Below are positions 1-7,255 of a stretch of DNA of 7,255 bases, piece after piece. The stretch spans positions 1 to 7,255 of the forward strand of contig MEEC01000132.1 of the NCBI GenBank assembly GCA_001724315.1. The letters run 5' to 3'. A program made the translations under genes and the position numbers. Under the pieces are notes generated by a model. It was not told the DNA's origin, made no database searches, and saw nothing but the letters and a program-made list of their open reading frames with translations. Source of the stretch: Lautropia sp. SCN 70-15 (GTDB lineage: Bacteria > Pseudomonadota > Gammaproteobacteria > Burkholderiales > Burkholderiaceae_E). Position 1 is the stretch's first letter; each line of letters opens with the position of its first letter.

Positions 1-1393
1 CCTGGCCGGGGTCGCTCAGGTCGCGCCCTTCGCCGGCGGACTCCGAACGCTTGCGACCGCTTCGCCGGCGGCGCTTGCGCGCGCCGGCGCCCGAACCGGG
101 GCCGCCCGCGCTGCGGCTGGTCTGCGCCGCGGCGATCAGCGCCTCGCGCTGCTCGTTGTCGGCGCCCTGGAAGTCGGTCCACCAGCGGCCGATCTCCTCG
201 GGCAGCTCGCCCGACTGGCAGCGCAGCAGCAGGAAGTCGTAGCCGGCGCGGAAGCGCAGGTGCTCGACCAGGCCCCAGGGCGAGCGGCCGGTGCGGCGCT
301 CGAAGCGCGGCTGCATCATCCAGATCTCGCGCATGTCGGCGAGAAAGCGGCGGGTGATCGCCAGCCGGTTGCCCTGTTCGTCGAGCACCGAGTCGATCGC
401 GTCGGCCAGCGCCGGAATGGCCGGCGCGCCGCGCGCGACGCCTTCGCGCCAGCGCACCGCCACCGGCTGCCAGAGCAGCGTGGCGAACAGGAAACCGGGC
501 GAGATCGTGCGCTCGGCGCGCACCCGCTCGTCGGTGCGCTCGAGCGCGAGCGAGACGAAGCTCTTGCCGTCGGGCTGCTCGAGGATCACGTCGAGCATCG
601 GCAGCATGCCGTGGTGCAGGCCCTCGCGGCGCAGCTCCTGCAGGCAGGCCATTGCGTGGCCGGAGGTGAGCAGCTTGAGCATCTCGTCGAACAGCCGCGC
701 CGACGGCACGTTGCGCACCAGCGGCGCCAGTTCGGCGATCGGCTTGCGGGTGGCCGGGTCGATCTTGAACCCGAGCTTGGCCACGAAGCGGGCCACCCGC
801 AGCATGCGCACCGGGTCTTCGCGGAAGCGCGTGACGGGGTCGCCGATCATCCGCAGCGTGCGGGCCTTCAGGTCGCGCACGCCGTCGTGGTAGTCGAGCA
901 CGATGTCGGCCACCGGGTCGTAGTAGAGCGCGTTGATCGTGAAGTCCCGGCGGGCGGCGTCCTCGGCCTGTGTGCCCCAGACGTTGTCGCGCAGCACGCG
1001 GCCGTGCTCGTCGGTCTCGGCGTCTTCCTGGATTGCCCGGAAGGTCGAGACCTCGATCTGCTCGCGGCCGTACATCACGTGCACGATCTGGAAGCGGCGG
1101 CCGATGATGCGCGAGCGGCGGAACAGCGCGCGCACCTGGTCGGGCGTGGCGTCGGTGGCCACGTCGAAGTCCTTGGGCTTGAGCTTCAGCAGCAGGTCGC
1201 GCACGCCGCCGCCCACGATCCAGGCCTGGTGGCCCGCCTTCTGCAGCGTCTCGCAGGTGCGCACCGCGGCCTGGGAGACGTCCTCGAGGTTCACGCCGAG
1301 CTCCGACCCGCGGTACTGCTTCGGCTTGCGCCGCACCGCCGCGCGCGGTCCCTTGCGGCCGCCGATCAACTTGTCGATGAGCTTGCGGATCAT
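1..1393 (-). CDS. pcnB: Poly(A) polymerase I (PcnB), C-terminal end cut by window edge
   Basis: Adds 3' poly(A) tails to RNA in the cytoplasm, which promotes decay and, in E. coli, affects ColE1-type plasmid copy number. 464 residues are visible from the ATG at 1393; no stop is reached before the left edge. The nucleotidyltransferase head shows VGGGVRDLLL (60-69), the catalytic DxD as D75/D77 in KDFDVAT, an IEVSTFR strand (113-119) with E114 as likely third carboxylate, and the PcnB hallmark RRDFTINAL (148-156). The RNA/ATP-binding region follows with FREDPVRMLRVARF (190-203). The visible C-terminus turns Ser/Gly-rich and strongly basic (ARKRRRRSKR), as in other bacterial poly(A) polymerases. 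A GAGG Shine-Dalgarno lies 8 nt before the start, and the ATG overlaps the stop of the upstream phosphatase gene as ATGA, which suggests translational coupling. A CCA-adding enzyme is less likely because of the RRDFT motif, the lack of an HD domain and the basic tail. Confidence 0.95.
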   Translation of the reverse strand, partial: MIRKLIDKLIGGRKGPRAAVRRKPKQYRGSELGVNLEDVSQAAVRTCETLQKAGHQAWIVGGGVRDLLLKLKPKDFDVATDATPDQVRALFRRSRIIGRRFQIVHVMYGREQIEVSTFRAIQEDAETDEHGRVLRDNVWGTQAEDAARRDFTINALYYDPVADIVLDYHDGVRDLKARTLRMIGDPVTRFREDPVRMLRVARFVAKLGFKIDPATRKPIAELAPLVRNVPSARLFDEMLKLLTSGHAMACLQELRREGLHHGMLPMLDVILEQPDGKSFVSLALERTDERVRAERTISPGFLFATLLWQPVAVRWREGVARGAPAIPALADAIDSVLDEQGNRLAITRRFLADMREIWMMQPRFERRTGRSPWGLVEHLRFRAGYDFLLLRCQSGELPEEIGRWWTDFQGADNEQREALIAAAQTSRSAGGPGSGAGARKRRRRSGRKRSESAGEGRDLSDPGQ

Positions 1394-2109
1394 TCGAAGA
1401 GCCTCAGGACCGGCCAGTTGCGTTCGCCGGCCAGCGCCGCGAGGCGCTCGTCGGGATTGGTGGCCACCGGGTTCGTGACCTGCTCGAGCAGCGGCACGTC
1501 GTTGGCCGAGTCGCTGTAGAACCAGCTCTCGGCGAAGTCGGCGAAGTCGCGGCCCAGGTCGGCGAGCCACTCGCGGGTGCGCAGGATCTTGCCCTCGCGG
1601 AACGAGGGCGTGCCGCTCGGGCGGCCGGTGTAGCGGCCGCCGACGCGCTCGACGCCGGTCGCGATCAGGTGCTCGATGTCGAAGGCGCGGGCGATCGGGC
1701 CGGTCACGAACTCGTTGGTCGCGGTGACGATCGCGCACAGGTCGCCGCGCTCCAGGTGGCCGCGCACCAGTTCCAGCGCGCGCGGCCGGAGCTGCGGCCG
1801 GATGACTTCTTCCATGAACTGCGCGTGCCAGCGCTCGAGGGTCTCGGGCGGGTGGGCGCCGAGCGGCGCGAGCTGGAACTCGAGGAACTCGTGGATGTCG
1901 AGCGTGCCCGCGTGGTACTGGCGGAAGAACTCGTCGTTGCGGCGCTCGTACTCGGCGCCGTCGACCACGCCGATGCGCACCAGGAAGCGCGCCCACTCGT
2001 AGTCGCTGTCGATCGGCAGCAGCGTGTAGTCGAGGTCGAACAGCGCGAGCCGGGCGGGGGTCTGGCGAGGCGTGGCCGGAGCGGACTGGGAGGGGGTGTT
2101 CAAATGCAT
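1390..2109 (-). CDS. HAD-IB family phosphatase (SerB/CicA-like hydrolase)
   Basis: A 239-residue cytoplasmic phosphatase of the haloacid dehalogenase superfamily, subclass IB. All four HAD motifs are intact: motif I LFDLDYTLL with nucleophile D25 and acid/base D27; motif II IVTATN with T129; motif III EGK with K174; motif IV FYSDSANDVPLL with D200 and D204 for magnesium. The helical cap lies between motifs I and II (about 35-110), which is typical of the phosphoserine-phosphatase branch. The substrate cannot be read from sequence, and the protein lacks the extra N-terminal domain of many true SerB proteins, so I give no symbol. The first 18 residues are low complexity (Pro/Ala/Ser/Thr/Gln); the ATG at 2109 is the only Met before motif I and has no clear Shine-Dalgarno. 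It starts 7 nt after the hda stop and overlaps pcnB by 4 nt, so it is probably in the same operon, with a possible extra promoter just upstream. Confidence 0.93.
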   Translation of the reverse strand: MHLNTPSQSAPATPRQTPARLALFDLDYTLLPIDSDYEWARFLVRIGVVDGAEYERRNDEFFRQYHAGTLDIHEFLEFQLAPLGAHPPETLERWHAQFMEEVIRPQLRPRALELVRGHLERGDLCAIVTATNEFVTGPIARAFDIEHLIATGVERVGGRYTGRPSGTPSFREGKILRTREWLADLGRDFADFAESWFYSDSANDVPLLEQVTNPVATNPDERLAALAGERNWPVLRLFE

Positions 2110-2116
2110 GATTTGA

Positions 2117-2854
2117 TTATGATTTTACCAGTGGCTCGGCGTTCTCGAATTCGCGCAGCAGCGGCAGCGTGATCGCGCGCTTGCGTTCGAGCGCGTAGCG
2201 GTCCAGTGCGTCGAGCAGCCGCAGCAGCCAGCGGATGTCGCGCGAGCGGTGCGTGAGCAGCCAGCGGATCAGCTCCTCGGGCAGCGCGATGCCGCGACCC
2301 TTCGCGGCGCGGCGCAGCGCGTCGGCCTTCTCTTGGTCGGTGAGCAGCGCGAGCCTGAGCACCACGCCCCAGCCGAGCCGGGTGCGCAGCTCGTCGCGCA
2401 GCGCCAGCGCGAGCGGGGGCTGGGCGCCGGCCGCCGCGAAGGCCGCGCCCGGAATCTCGCCCACCCGGTTGAACAGGTGGAAGACCGCCTGCTGGCGGGC
2501 GTCGTCGAGGCGTTCGCAGTCGTCGACGATCACCACCGGCGCGGCGGGCCCGGCCGTCGGTGTCGAGGCGGCAAGCTGCGAAAGCCGGTCGAGCGCGCTG
2601 GCGAAGGCCTCCGTCGGCGATTCGGGCCCCAGGCGGATGGCTCGCGCGCCCACCGCGGCGGCCAGCGCATCGAGCAGGTGGGTCTTGCCGGCGCCCGGCT
2701 CGCCCCACAGGTAGACCGCGCGCCGCGCGGACGCCGCGTCCGCTTCCCCGGGCAGGGCGCGGAGGACGGCCACCGCTTCGCCGTTGCTGCCGGCCACGTA
2801 GTTGTCGAAGGAAGGCGGCTCGGCGGCGCTCAGCGCCAGCGGGATCTGCCGCAT
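2117..2854 (-). CDS. hda: DnaA regulatory inactivator Hda
   Basis: A 245-residue AAA+ protein related to DnaA domain III. In E. coli, Hda bound to the DNA-loaded sliding clamp stimulates ATP hydrolysis by DnaA and so prevents re-initiation. The N-terminus carries QIPLAL (3-8), which matches the clamp-binding QLxLxL pattern. Next come SFDNYVAGSN (15-24), as in DnaA-family N-termini, a Walker A GEPGAGKT (51-58), a Walker B VVIVDD (107-112), and a box VII-like RDELRTRLGWG (153-163) that should hold the arginine finger. A sensor II-like segment SRDIRWLL (204-211) precedes the C-terminal helices. There is no DnaA domain IV DNA-binding region, which separates it from DnaA. The ATG at 2854 is preferred because it places the clamp motif at residue 3. 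A GTG at 2869 would add five residues and overlap the perM stop as GTGA. Neither start has a strong Shine-Dalgarno. Confidence 0.92.
   Translation of the reverse strand: MRQIPLALSAAEPPSFDNYVAGSNGEAVAVLRALPGEADAASARRAVYLWGEPGAGKTHLLDALAAAVGARAIRLGPESPTEAFASALDRLSQLAASTPTAGPAAPVVIVDDCERLDDARQQAVFHLFNRVGEIPGAAFAAAGAQPPLALALRDELRTRLGWGVVLRLALLTDQEKADALRRAAKGRGIALPEELIRWLLTHRSRDIRWLLRLLDALDRYALERKRAITLPLLREFENAEPLVKS
2122..2130 (-). promoter_or_regulatory. Possible extended -10 promoter for the HAD phosphatase and pcnB
   Basis: On the minus strand the sequence reads TGGTAAAAT, an extended -10 (TGn plus a 5 of 6 match to TATAAT), in a short AT-rich patch (about 2101-2128) in very GC-rich DNA. It lies over the last codons of hda. 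A start near 2115 would leave only about 5 nt before the ATG at 2109, so the message would be nearly leaderless. The -35 (TTCGAG, 16 bp spacing) is poor. Confidence 0.35.
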
Positions 2855-2865
2855 CGGGCCGGCGC

Positions 2866-3942
2866 TCACTGGCCCTGCTCGCGGCGGTAGAAGTCGCTGT
2901 CGACCCAGGCCTGCCGCAGCCGGCGCAGGCCCACCGCGGTGATCGCCGCCAGCGGCAGCGCGAGCAGCACGCCCACGAAGCCGAACAGCGCGCCGAAGGC
3001 CAGCAGCGCGAAGATCACCGCCACCGGGTGCAGGCCGATCCGCTCGCCGACCAGCCGGGGCGTGAGCCAGGTGCTTTCCACGACCTGGGCGATGCCGTAG
3101 ATGACGGCCACCGACACGAATCCGGCCAGCGGCCCGAGCTGCAGCATGCCGGCGATGGCGGCGAACAGGAAGCCGAGCGCGAAGCCGATGTACGGAATGA
3201 AGATCAGCAGCCCGCTCAGCACGCCGATCGGCAGCCACAGCTCGAAGCCCGCGACCAGCAGGGCGGCCGAGAACCAGACCGCCAGCGTCAGCATGACCAG
3301 CATCTGGCCGCGCAGGTACTGGCCGAGCAGCGCGTCGGTCTCCCCGAGCAGCGCGTCGATCTCGGGTTTCCAGCGCGGCGGGATCAGGTCGCGGGTGCGG
3401 CCGGTGATCACGGGCCAGTCGGCCAGCAGGTAGAAGAGCACCACCGGCACCAGGAACAGGGTGCCGATCACCTGCAGCGCGGCGCCCCAGCCGGTCTTCG
3501 CGTAGCCGAACAGCGCGGCCAGCAGGTCCTCGCCGCTGTCGGCGAACTGGGCGGCCAGCCACTCGCGGATCGAGGCCGCGTCGAGCTGGATGCTGAGCCC
3601 GGAGACCCGCTCGAGCCAGGGCTGCACCCGGCCGGTGATCGTGGCCACCAGCCCGGGCAGCTCGCTGCGGATCAGGCCGAACTCCTTCTGCACGATGGGC
3701 ACCAGGATCAGCACCAGCGAGAGCAGCGCGAGCAGCGCCAGCGAGATGGCGAGCACGACCGCGACCAGGCGGGGCACGCGCCGGCGCTGCATGGCCGCCA
3801 CCAGAGGGGACAGCACGTAGGCGAGGATCGCGGCCGCGACGAAGGGCGTGAGCACCTGGCCGAGCGCGATCAGCGCCCAGACGAAGAGCGCGCCTACCCC
3901 TGTCCACAACAGGGTCTGGCGCTGGCGGGCGGTGAAGGGCAA
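2866..3942 (-). CDS. perM: AI-2E family transporter / PerM-like inner-membrane protein
   Basis: A 358-residue polytopic inner-membrane protein of the AI-2E transporter (PerM/TqsA/YdiK) family. What it moves is not known from sequence; family members have been linked to autoinducer-2 export and Na+/H+ antiport. Hydrophobic segments lie near residues 11-28, 31-50 and 59-82, followed by a soluble stretch (about 85-150), another segment (about 160-185) and a C-terminal cluster. The family signatures IFIPYIGFALG, VVESTWLTPRLVG and ERIGLHPVAVIFALLAFG are present, followed by a small-residue helix ending LLALPLAAI. The start is inferred: no in-frame ATG precedes the first membrane helix, and TTG at 3942 is the only common start codon just upstream; the next TTG (about codon 12) would clip the helix. 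Its stop TGA overlaps a GTG that could start hda. It is first in the leftward unit and divergent from purM. Confidence 0.88.
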   Translation of the reverse strand: MPFTARQRQTLLWTGVGALFVWALIALGQVLTPFVAAAILAYVLSPLVAAMQRRRVPRLVAVVLAISLALLALLSLVLILVPIVQKEFGLIRSELPGLVATITGRVQPWLERVSGLSIQLDAASIREWLAAQFADSGEDLLAALFGYAKTGWGAALQVIGTLFLVPVVLFYLLADWPVITGRTRDLIPPRWKPEIDALLGETDALLGQYLRGQMLVMLTLAVWFSAALLVAGFELWLPIGVLSGLLIFIPYIGFALGFLFAAIAGMLQLGPLAGFVSVAVIYGIAQVVESTWLTPRLVGERIGLHPVAVIFALLAFGALFGFVGVLLALPLAAITAVGLRRLRQAWVDSDFYRREQGQ

Positions 3943-3947
3943 GAGGC

Positions 3948-3953
3948 TACAAT
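3948..3953 (+). promoter_or_regulatory. Probable -10 box of purM promoter
   Basis: TACAAT, set in GGCTACAATCC, matches TATAAT at 5 of 6 positions. Boxes of this kind are common in high-GC betaproteobacterial sigma-70 promoters. No recognisable -35 sits 16-18 bp upstream. Transcription would begin near 3960 and give a purM leader of about 100 nt. The box lies just upstream of the perM start codon. Confidence 0.45.
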
Positions 3954-3968
3954 CCGGGGAAAAGCTCC

Positions 3969-3974
3969 ATTTTA
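3969..3974 (-). promoter_or_regulatory. Possible -10 box of perM promoter
   Basis: On the minus strand the sequence reads TAAAAT (5 of 6 to TATAAT) inside CCGTAAAATGG, an AT-rich spot in GC-rich surroundings. Transcription would start near 3962, about 20 nt before the inferred TTG start of perM, which independently supports that start. No good -35 is visible at the usual distance. Confidence 0.4.
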
Positions 3975-4000
3975 CGGGCGCGAGGCGTCTTGCGGCCGAA

Positions 4001-4042
4001 ACGCACGCGAACGGACGCGCACGACCGAACGCGCACGACCGA
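4001..4042 (+). repeat. 14-bp tandem repeat in the purM leader
   Basis: The unit ACGCGCACGACCGA occurs twice in perfect tandem (4015-4028 and 4029-4042). It is preceded by a diverged copy at 4001-4014 that matches at 10 of 14 positions. The array ends 20 bp before the purM ATG and would be in the 5' untranslated region. Its function is unknown. Confidence 0.85.
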
Positions 4043-4062
4043 TTCCACCGGATACCGCCACG

Positions 4063-5083
<1,021 letters not shown>

Positions 5084-5109
<26 letters not shown>

Positions 5110-6955
5110 TCGTCACGGCGCGCCGCCGCGCGGCGCGCTTCGCCTCCTCGCTGCCGCCTGGCTGCTGCTGGTCGCCGCGTTGCCGGCGCACGCCGAGAAC
5201 TACCGGCTGGAGATCGAGGCGCCCGAGGAACTGGTCGAGCCGATCCGCGAGCGCACGCTGCTCGGGCGCTGGATCGAGGAGGCCGGCTTCGAGCGCGAGC
5301 AACTGCCGCTCTTCGTGATCCGCGGCCGCGAGGAAGCCGCCGCCATCGTGCGCGACGCCGGCTACTTCTCGGCGAAGGTCGAGGTCCGGGTCGATCCTCC
5401 CGAGGCCGGCGAGCCGGCCGACCTGCTGGCGCCGGCGCGGCCCGCTGCCGACGCGGTCCTGCCCACGGTGACCGTCGTGGTCGACGCCGGCGCGCGCACC
5501 ACGGTGTCGCGCCTGGCCTTCGAGCTCGACGGCGCCGCCGACGCGCAGGCGCTGCGCGACGAGCTTCTCGAGCGCTGGCCCTTGCCCGAAGGCAGTTTCT
5601 TCCGGCCCAGCGCCTGGGAGCAGGGCAAGCGGCTGATGCTGGAGCTGCTGCAGCAGCGCGGCTTCGTGCGCGCGAAGATCGCGAGCAGCCGCGCCCAGGT
5701 CGACGTGCAGGCCACCGCCGCGAGCCTGGCGCTCACGATCGAGACCGGTCCGCGCCTGCCCTTCGGCGCGCTCACGGTGCGCGGGCTGGAACGGTACGAC
5801 CGCAGCATCGTGGAAGCGCTCAAGCCCTGGCGCGAGGCCGGTCCGGACGCCGCCGGCGACCCCTACGACTTCGATCAGCTGCTGCGCTTTCAGGCCCGGC
5901 TGCGCGGTTCCGGCTATTTCACCGGTGTCGACGTGCTGCCCGACCTGTCGGCGATCGAGGCCGACCCTAGCCTGGCCGAGGTGCCGGTGGTGGCGGTGCT
6001 GCGCGAGCGGCGGCGCAAGCGCGTGACGCTGGGCGTGGGCTACAGCTCCGACGAGGGCCCGCGCGCGCTGCTCGGCTACGAGCATCGCGACTTTCTCGGG
6101 CGCGGCCTGCAGCTCGAATCGGGCCTGCTGTGGCAGGACGTGCGGCGGCGGGCCTTCGTGTCGGTGCGCACGCCCCAGCGGGCGGACGGCTACTTCGACC
6201 AGGTCGGCGCGCGCGTCGAGCGGCTCGAGGTCCAGGGCGAGCTGACCGACCGCCAGACGGTGCTGGTGGGGCGCGGCAAGCGCGGCGAGGAGATCGACCA
6301 CTTCCTGTCGCTGCAGTACCAGACCGAGCAGCGCACGGTGCCGCTCGACCCGGAGACCGACCGCAGGCAGGCCTTCACGCTCGGCTATGCCTGGAACCTG
6401 CGCCGGGTCGATTCCCAGGTCGATCCGCGACGCGGCTACACGATCAGCGCTCAGGCCTCGGGCGGCGCGCGGGCCCTGTTCAGCGATCGGAGCTTCGTGC
6501 GGACCTGGGCGCGCGCGATGCGCTTCTGGCCGATGCCCGAGGACTCCGCCTTCGACGGCGGCATCCTGGTCGGCCTGGTCGAAGGCGGCCAGGTCTTCGC
6601 TTCCTCGCGCGACGGGATCCCGACCGAGAACCTGTTCCGCACCGGCGGCACGCACACGGTGCGCGGCTACCCCTACCTGTCGCTGGGCGTTCCCGAGGGC
6701 GGGGCGATCGTCGGCGGCCGCGTGATGGCGCTGGCCAGCCTCGAATACCAGCATCCGCTGGTGCGCGACTGGTACGGCGCGGTCTTCCTCGACGCGGGCG
6801 ACGCCGCCGACCGCTGGCAGGACTGGAAGCCGGCCTGGGGCGCCGGGGTCGGCGTGCGCTGGCGCTCGCCGATCGGGCCGGTCAGCCTGGATCTGGCCTG
6901 GGGCGACGAGGTCCGGCGGCTTCGCTTCCACCTTTCGGTCGGGTACGCCTTCTGA
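5084..6955 (+). CDS. tamA: TamA, outer-membrane Omp85-family translocation and assembly module subunit
   Basis: A 623-residue outer-membrane protein of the Omp85 superfamily. With the inner-membrane-anchored TamB it forms the TAM complex, linked to autotransporter/OMP assembly and to phospholipid traffic to the outer membrane. Residues 1-37 form a signal peptide with an Arg-rich n-region, a Leu/Ala core (19-33) and likely cleavage after AHA (35-37). Three POTRA-like domains fill about 38-305, and a beta-barrel runs from about R313/V314 to the end. The Omp85 hallmark VRGY is at 526-529, and the C-terminus is a beta-signal ending LSVGYAF. POTRA 1 carries an extra Ala/Pro-rich loop (about 104-125). 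The three-POTRA layout, the length and the adjacent tamB favour TamA over BamA, which has five POTRAs. ATG 5084 is the only start before the signal peptide; it overlaps purM by 26 bp. A GC-rich hairpin sits in codons 12-19. Confidence 0.92.
5118..5138 (+). other. 9-bp GC inverted repeat (possible mRNA hairpin) just after purM stop
   Basis: Arms GCGCGCCGC (5118-5126) and GCGGCGCGC (5130-5138) are perfect reverse complements around a 3-nt loop, starting 9 nt after the purM stop. No T-run follows, so this is not a standard intrinsic terminator. It lies within the tamA signal-peptide codons and may affect the relative level or stability of purM and tamA mRNA. Confidence 0.5.
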
Positions 6956-7255
6956 TGCGGCTGCGACGACTGATCGGCTGGACGGCCGGCGCGCTGCTGG
7001 CCCTGCTGCTGCTGGCCGCAGCGGCGGGCGCCTGGTGGGTCGGGCAGACCACGTCCTTCGTGCGCTGGGCGCTGGCGCAGGCCGATACGGCCACCGGCGG
7101 GGCGCTGCAGGCCGGCGAGGCGCGCGGCACGCTGCTGTCGGGCGTCGAGCTCGCGGGGCTGAGCTGGGAGCAGGCGGGCACGCGGGTCGAGATCGCCGGG
7201 CTGCGGCTGGGCTGGCGGCCGGCGGCGCTGCTGTCGGGCAAACTGCGCCTGAGCG
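6955..7255 (+). CDS. tamB: TamB, inner-membrane-anchored TAM subunit, N-terminal part only
   Basis: The first 100 residues of what is normally a very large (over 1000 residues) periplasm-spanning protein that partners TamA; the gene continues past the right edge. The ATG shares its A with the tamA stop (TGATG), a classic coupling junction, and no separate Shine-Dalgarno is evident. MRLRRLIGW is followed by a Leu/Ala-rich hydrophobic helix (about 11-28), an uncleaved signal anchor. After it come the start of the beta-rich AsmA/TamB-type repeat, GTLLSGVELAGLSW, and an IAGLRLGWRPAALLSGKLRL stretch, a pattern seen at the N-terminus of many TamB proteins. The assignment rests on this pattern and on the tamA neighbour; the diagnostic C-terminal TamB domain is outside the window. 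Confidence 0.87.
   Translation, partial: MRLRRLIGWTAGALLALLLLAAAAGAWWVGQTTSFVRWALAQADTATGGALQAGEARGTLLSGVELAGLSWEQAGTRVEIAGLRLGWRPAALLSGKLRLS

Larger units (their letters stand above)
3943..4062. other. Divergent perM/purM intergenic regulatory region
   Basis: The only non-coding stretch of note in the window (120 bp). It holds a plus-strand -10-like box for purM, a minus-strand -10-like box for perM, and a 14-bp tandem repeat in the purM leader. I see no terminator, no riboswitch-like structure and no small gene. Confidence 0.75.

Noticed and set aside
260..1519. 419-codon plus-strand frame opposite pcnB
   Set aside because: It has shadow composition (His/Val/Ala/Arg), no domain and no plausible start context, and PcnB on the other strand has all its motifs.
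2855..3907. N-terminal extension of the hda frame across perM (596-codon frame)
   Set aside because: The extension is Arg/Ala/Pro-rich and is simply perM read in another frame. Hda homology begins at the ATG at 2854.
3900..3908. DnaA-box-like CTGTCCACA near the perM start, tempting because hda is downstream
   Set aside because: It is a single 7 of 9 match to TTATCCACA inside perM codons, with no second box nearby; this is expected by chance.
3949..3972. Minus-strand mini-ORF (MELFPGL) ahead of perM as a possible leader peptide
   Set aside because: Its ATG overlaps the predicted perM -10 box, so it would not be transcribed from that promoter, and it lacks a Shine-Dalgarno.
5118..5138. Intrinsic terminator after purM
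   Set aside because: The stem is strong but no T-run follows, and it sits inside tamA. It is listed as a hairpin only.

Overview
The window is a dense stretch of housekeeping chromosome from a high-GC bacterium (about 70% GC by eye). The protein families and gene order suggest a betaproteobacterium, most likely Burkholderiales. Supporting points are the PcnB and PurM sequence style, the perM-hda-HAD phosphatase-pcnB order, and a TACAAT-type promoter in front of purM. I see no mobile elements, tRNA or rRNA genes, CRISPR arrays or phage genes.

Layout: two transcription units diverge from one 120-bp intergenic region (about 3943-4062). Leftward on the minus strand are perM (AI-2E family membrane protein, TTG start), hda (DnaA-related AAA+ regulator), a HAD-IB phosphatase, and pcnB (poly(A) polymerase I, which runs off the left edge). 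Junctions are very tight: a GTGA overlap at perM/hda if the alternative hda start is used, 7 bp between hda and the phosphatase gene, and an ATGA overlap between the phosphatase gene and pcnB. Rightward on the plus strand are purM, then tamA starting 26 bp inside the end of purM, then tamB sharing one base with tamA (TGATG) and leaving the window at the right edge.

Function: the leftward unit pairs replication control (Hda, regulatory inactivation of DnaA) with RNA 3'-end metabolism (PcnB). The rightward unit couples de novo purine synthesis (PurM) to the TamA/TamB envelope assembly module. In E. coli, as I recall, purM, hda and perM also lie in one neighbourhood, so part of this grouping looks ancient.

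No convincing new biological system is present. The points most worth a second look are regulatory and architectural: back-to-back -10 boxes in the divergent region, a perfect 14-bp tandem repeat in the purM leader, an AT-rich spot with an extended -10 motif just before the phosphatase gene, a 9-bp GC hairpin right after the purM stop inside tamA, and an Ala/Pro-rich insertion in the first TamA POTRA domain. Long open frames opposite the real genes are high-GC shadows and are left out.
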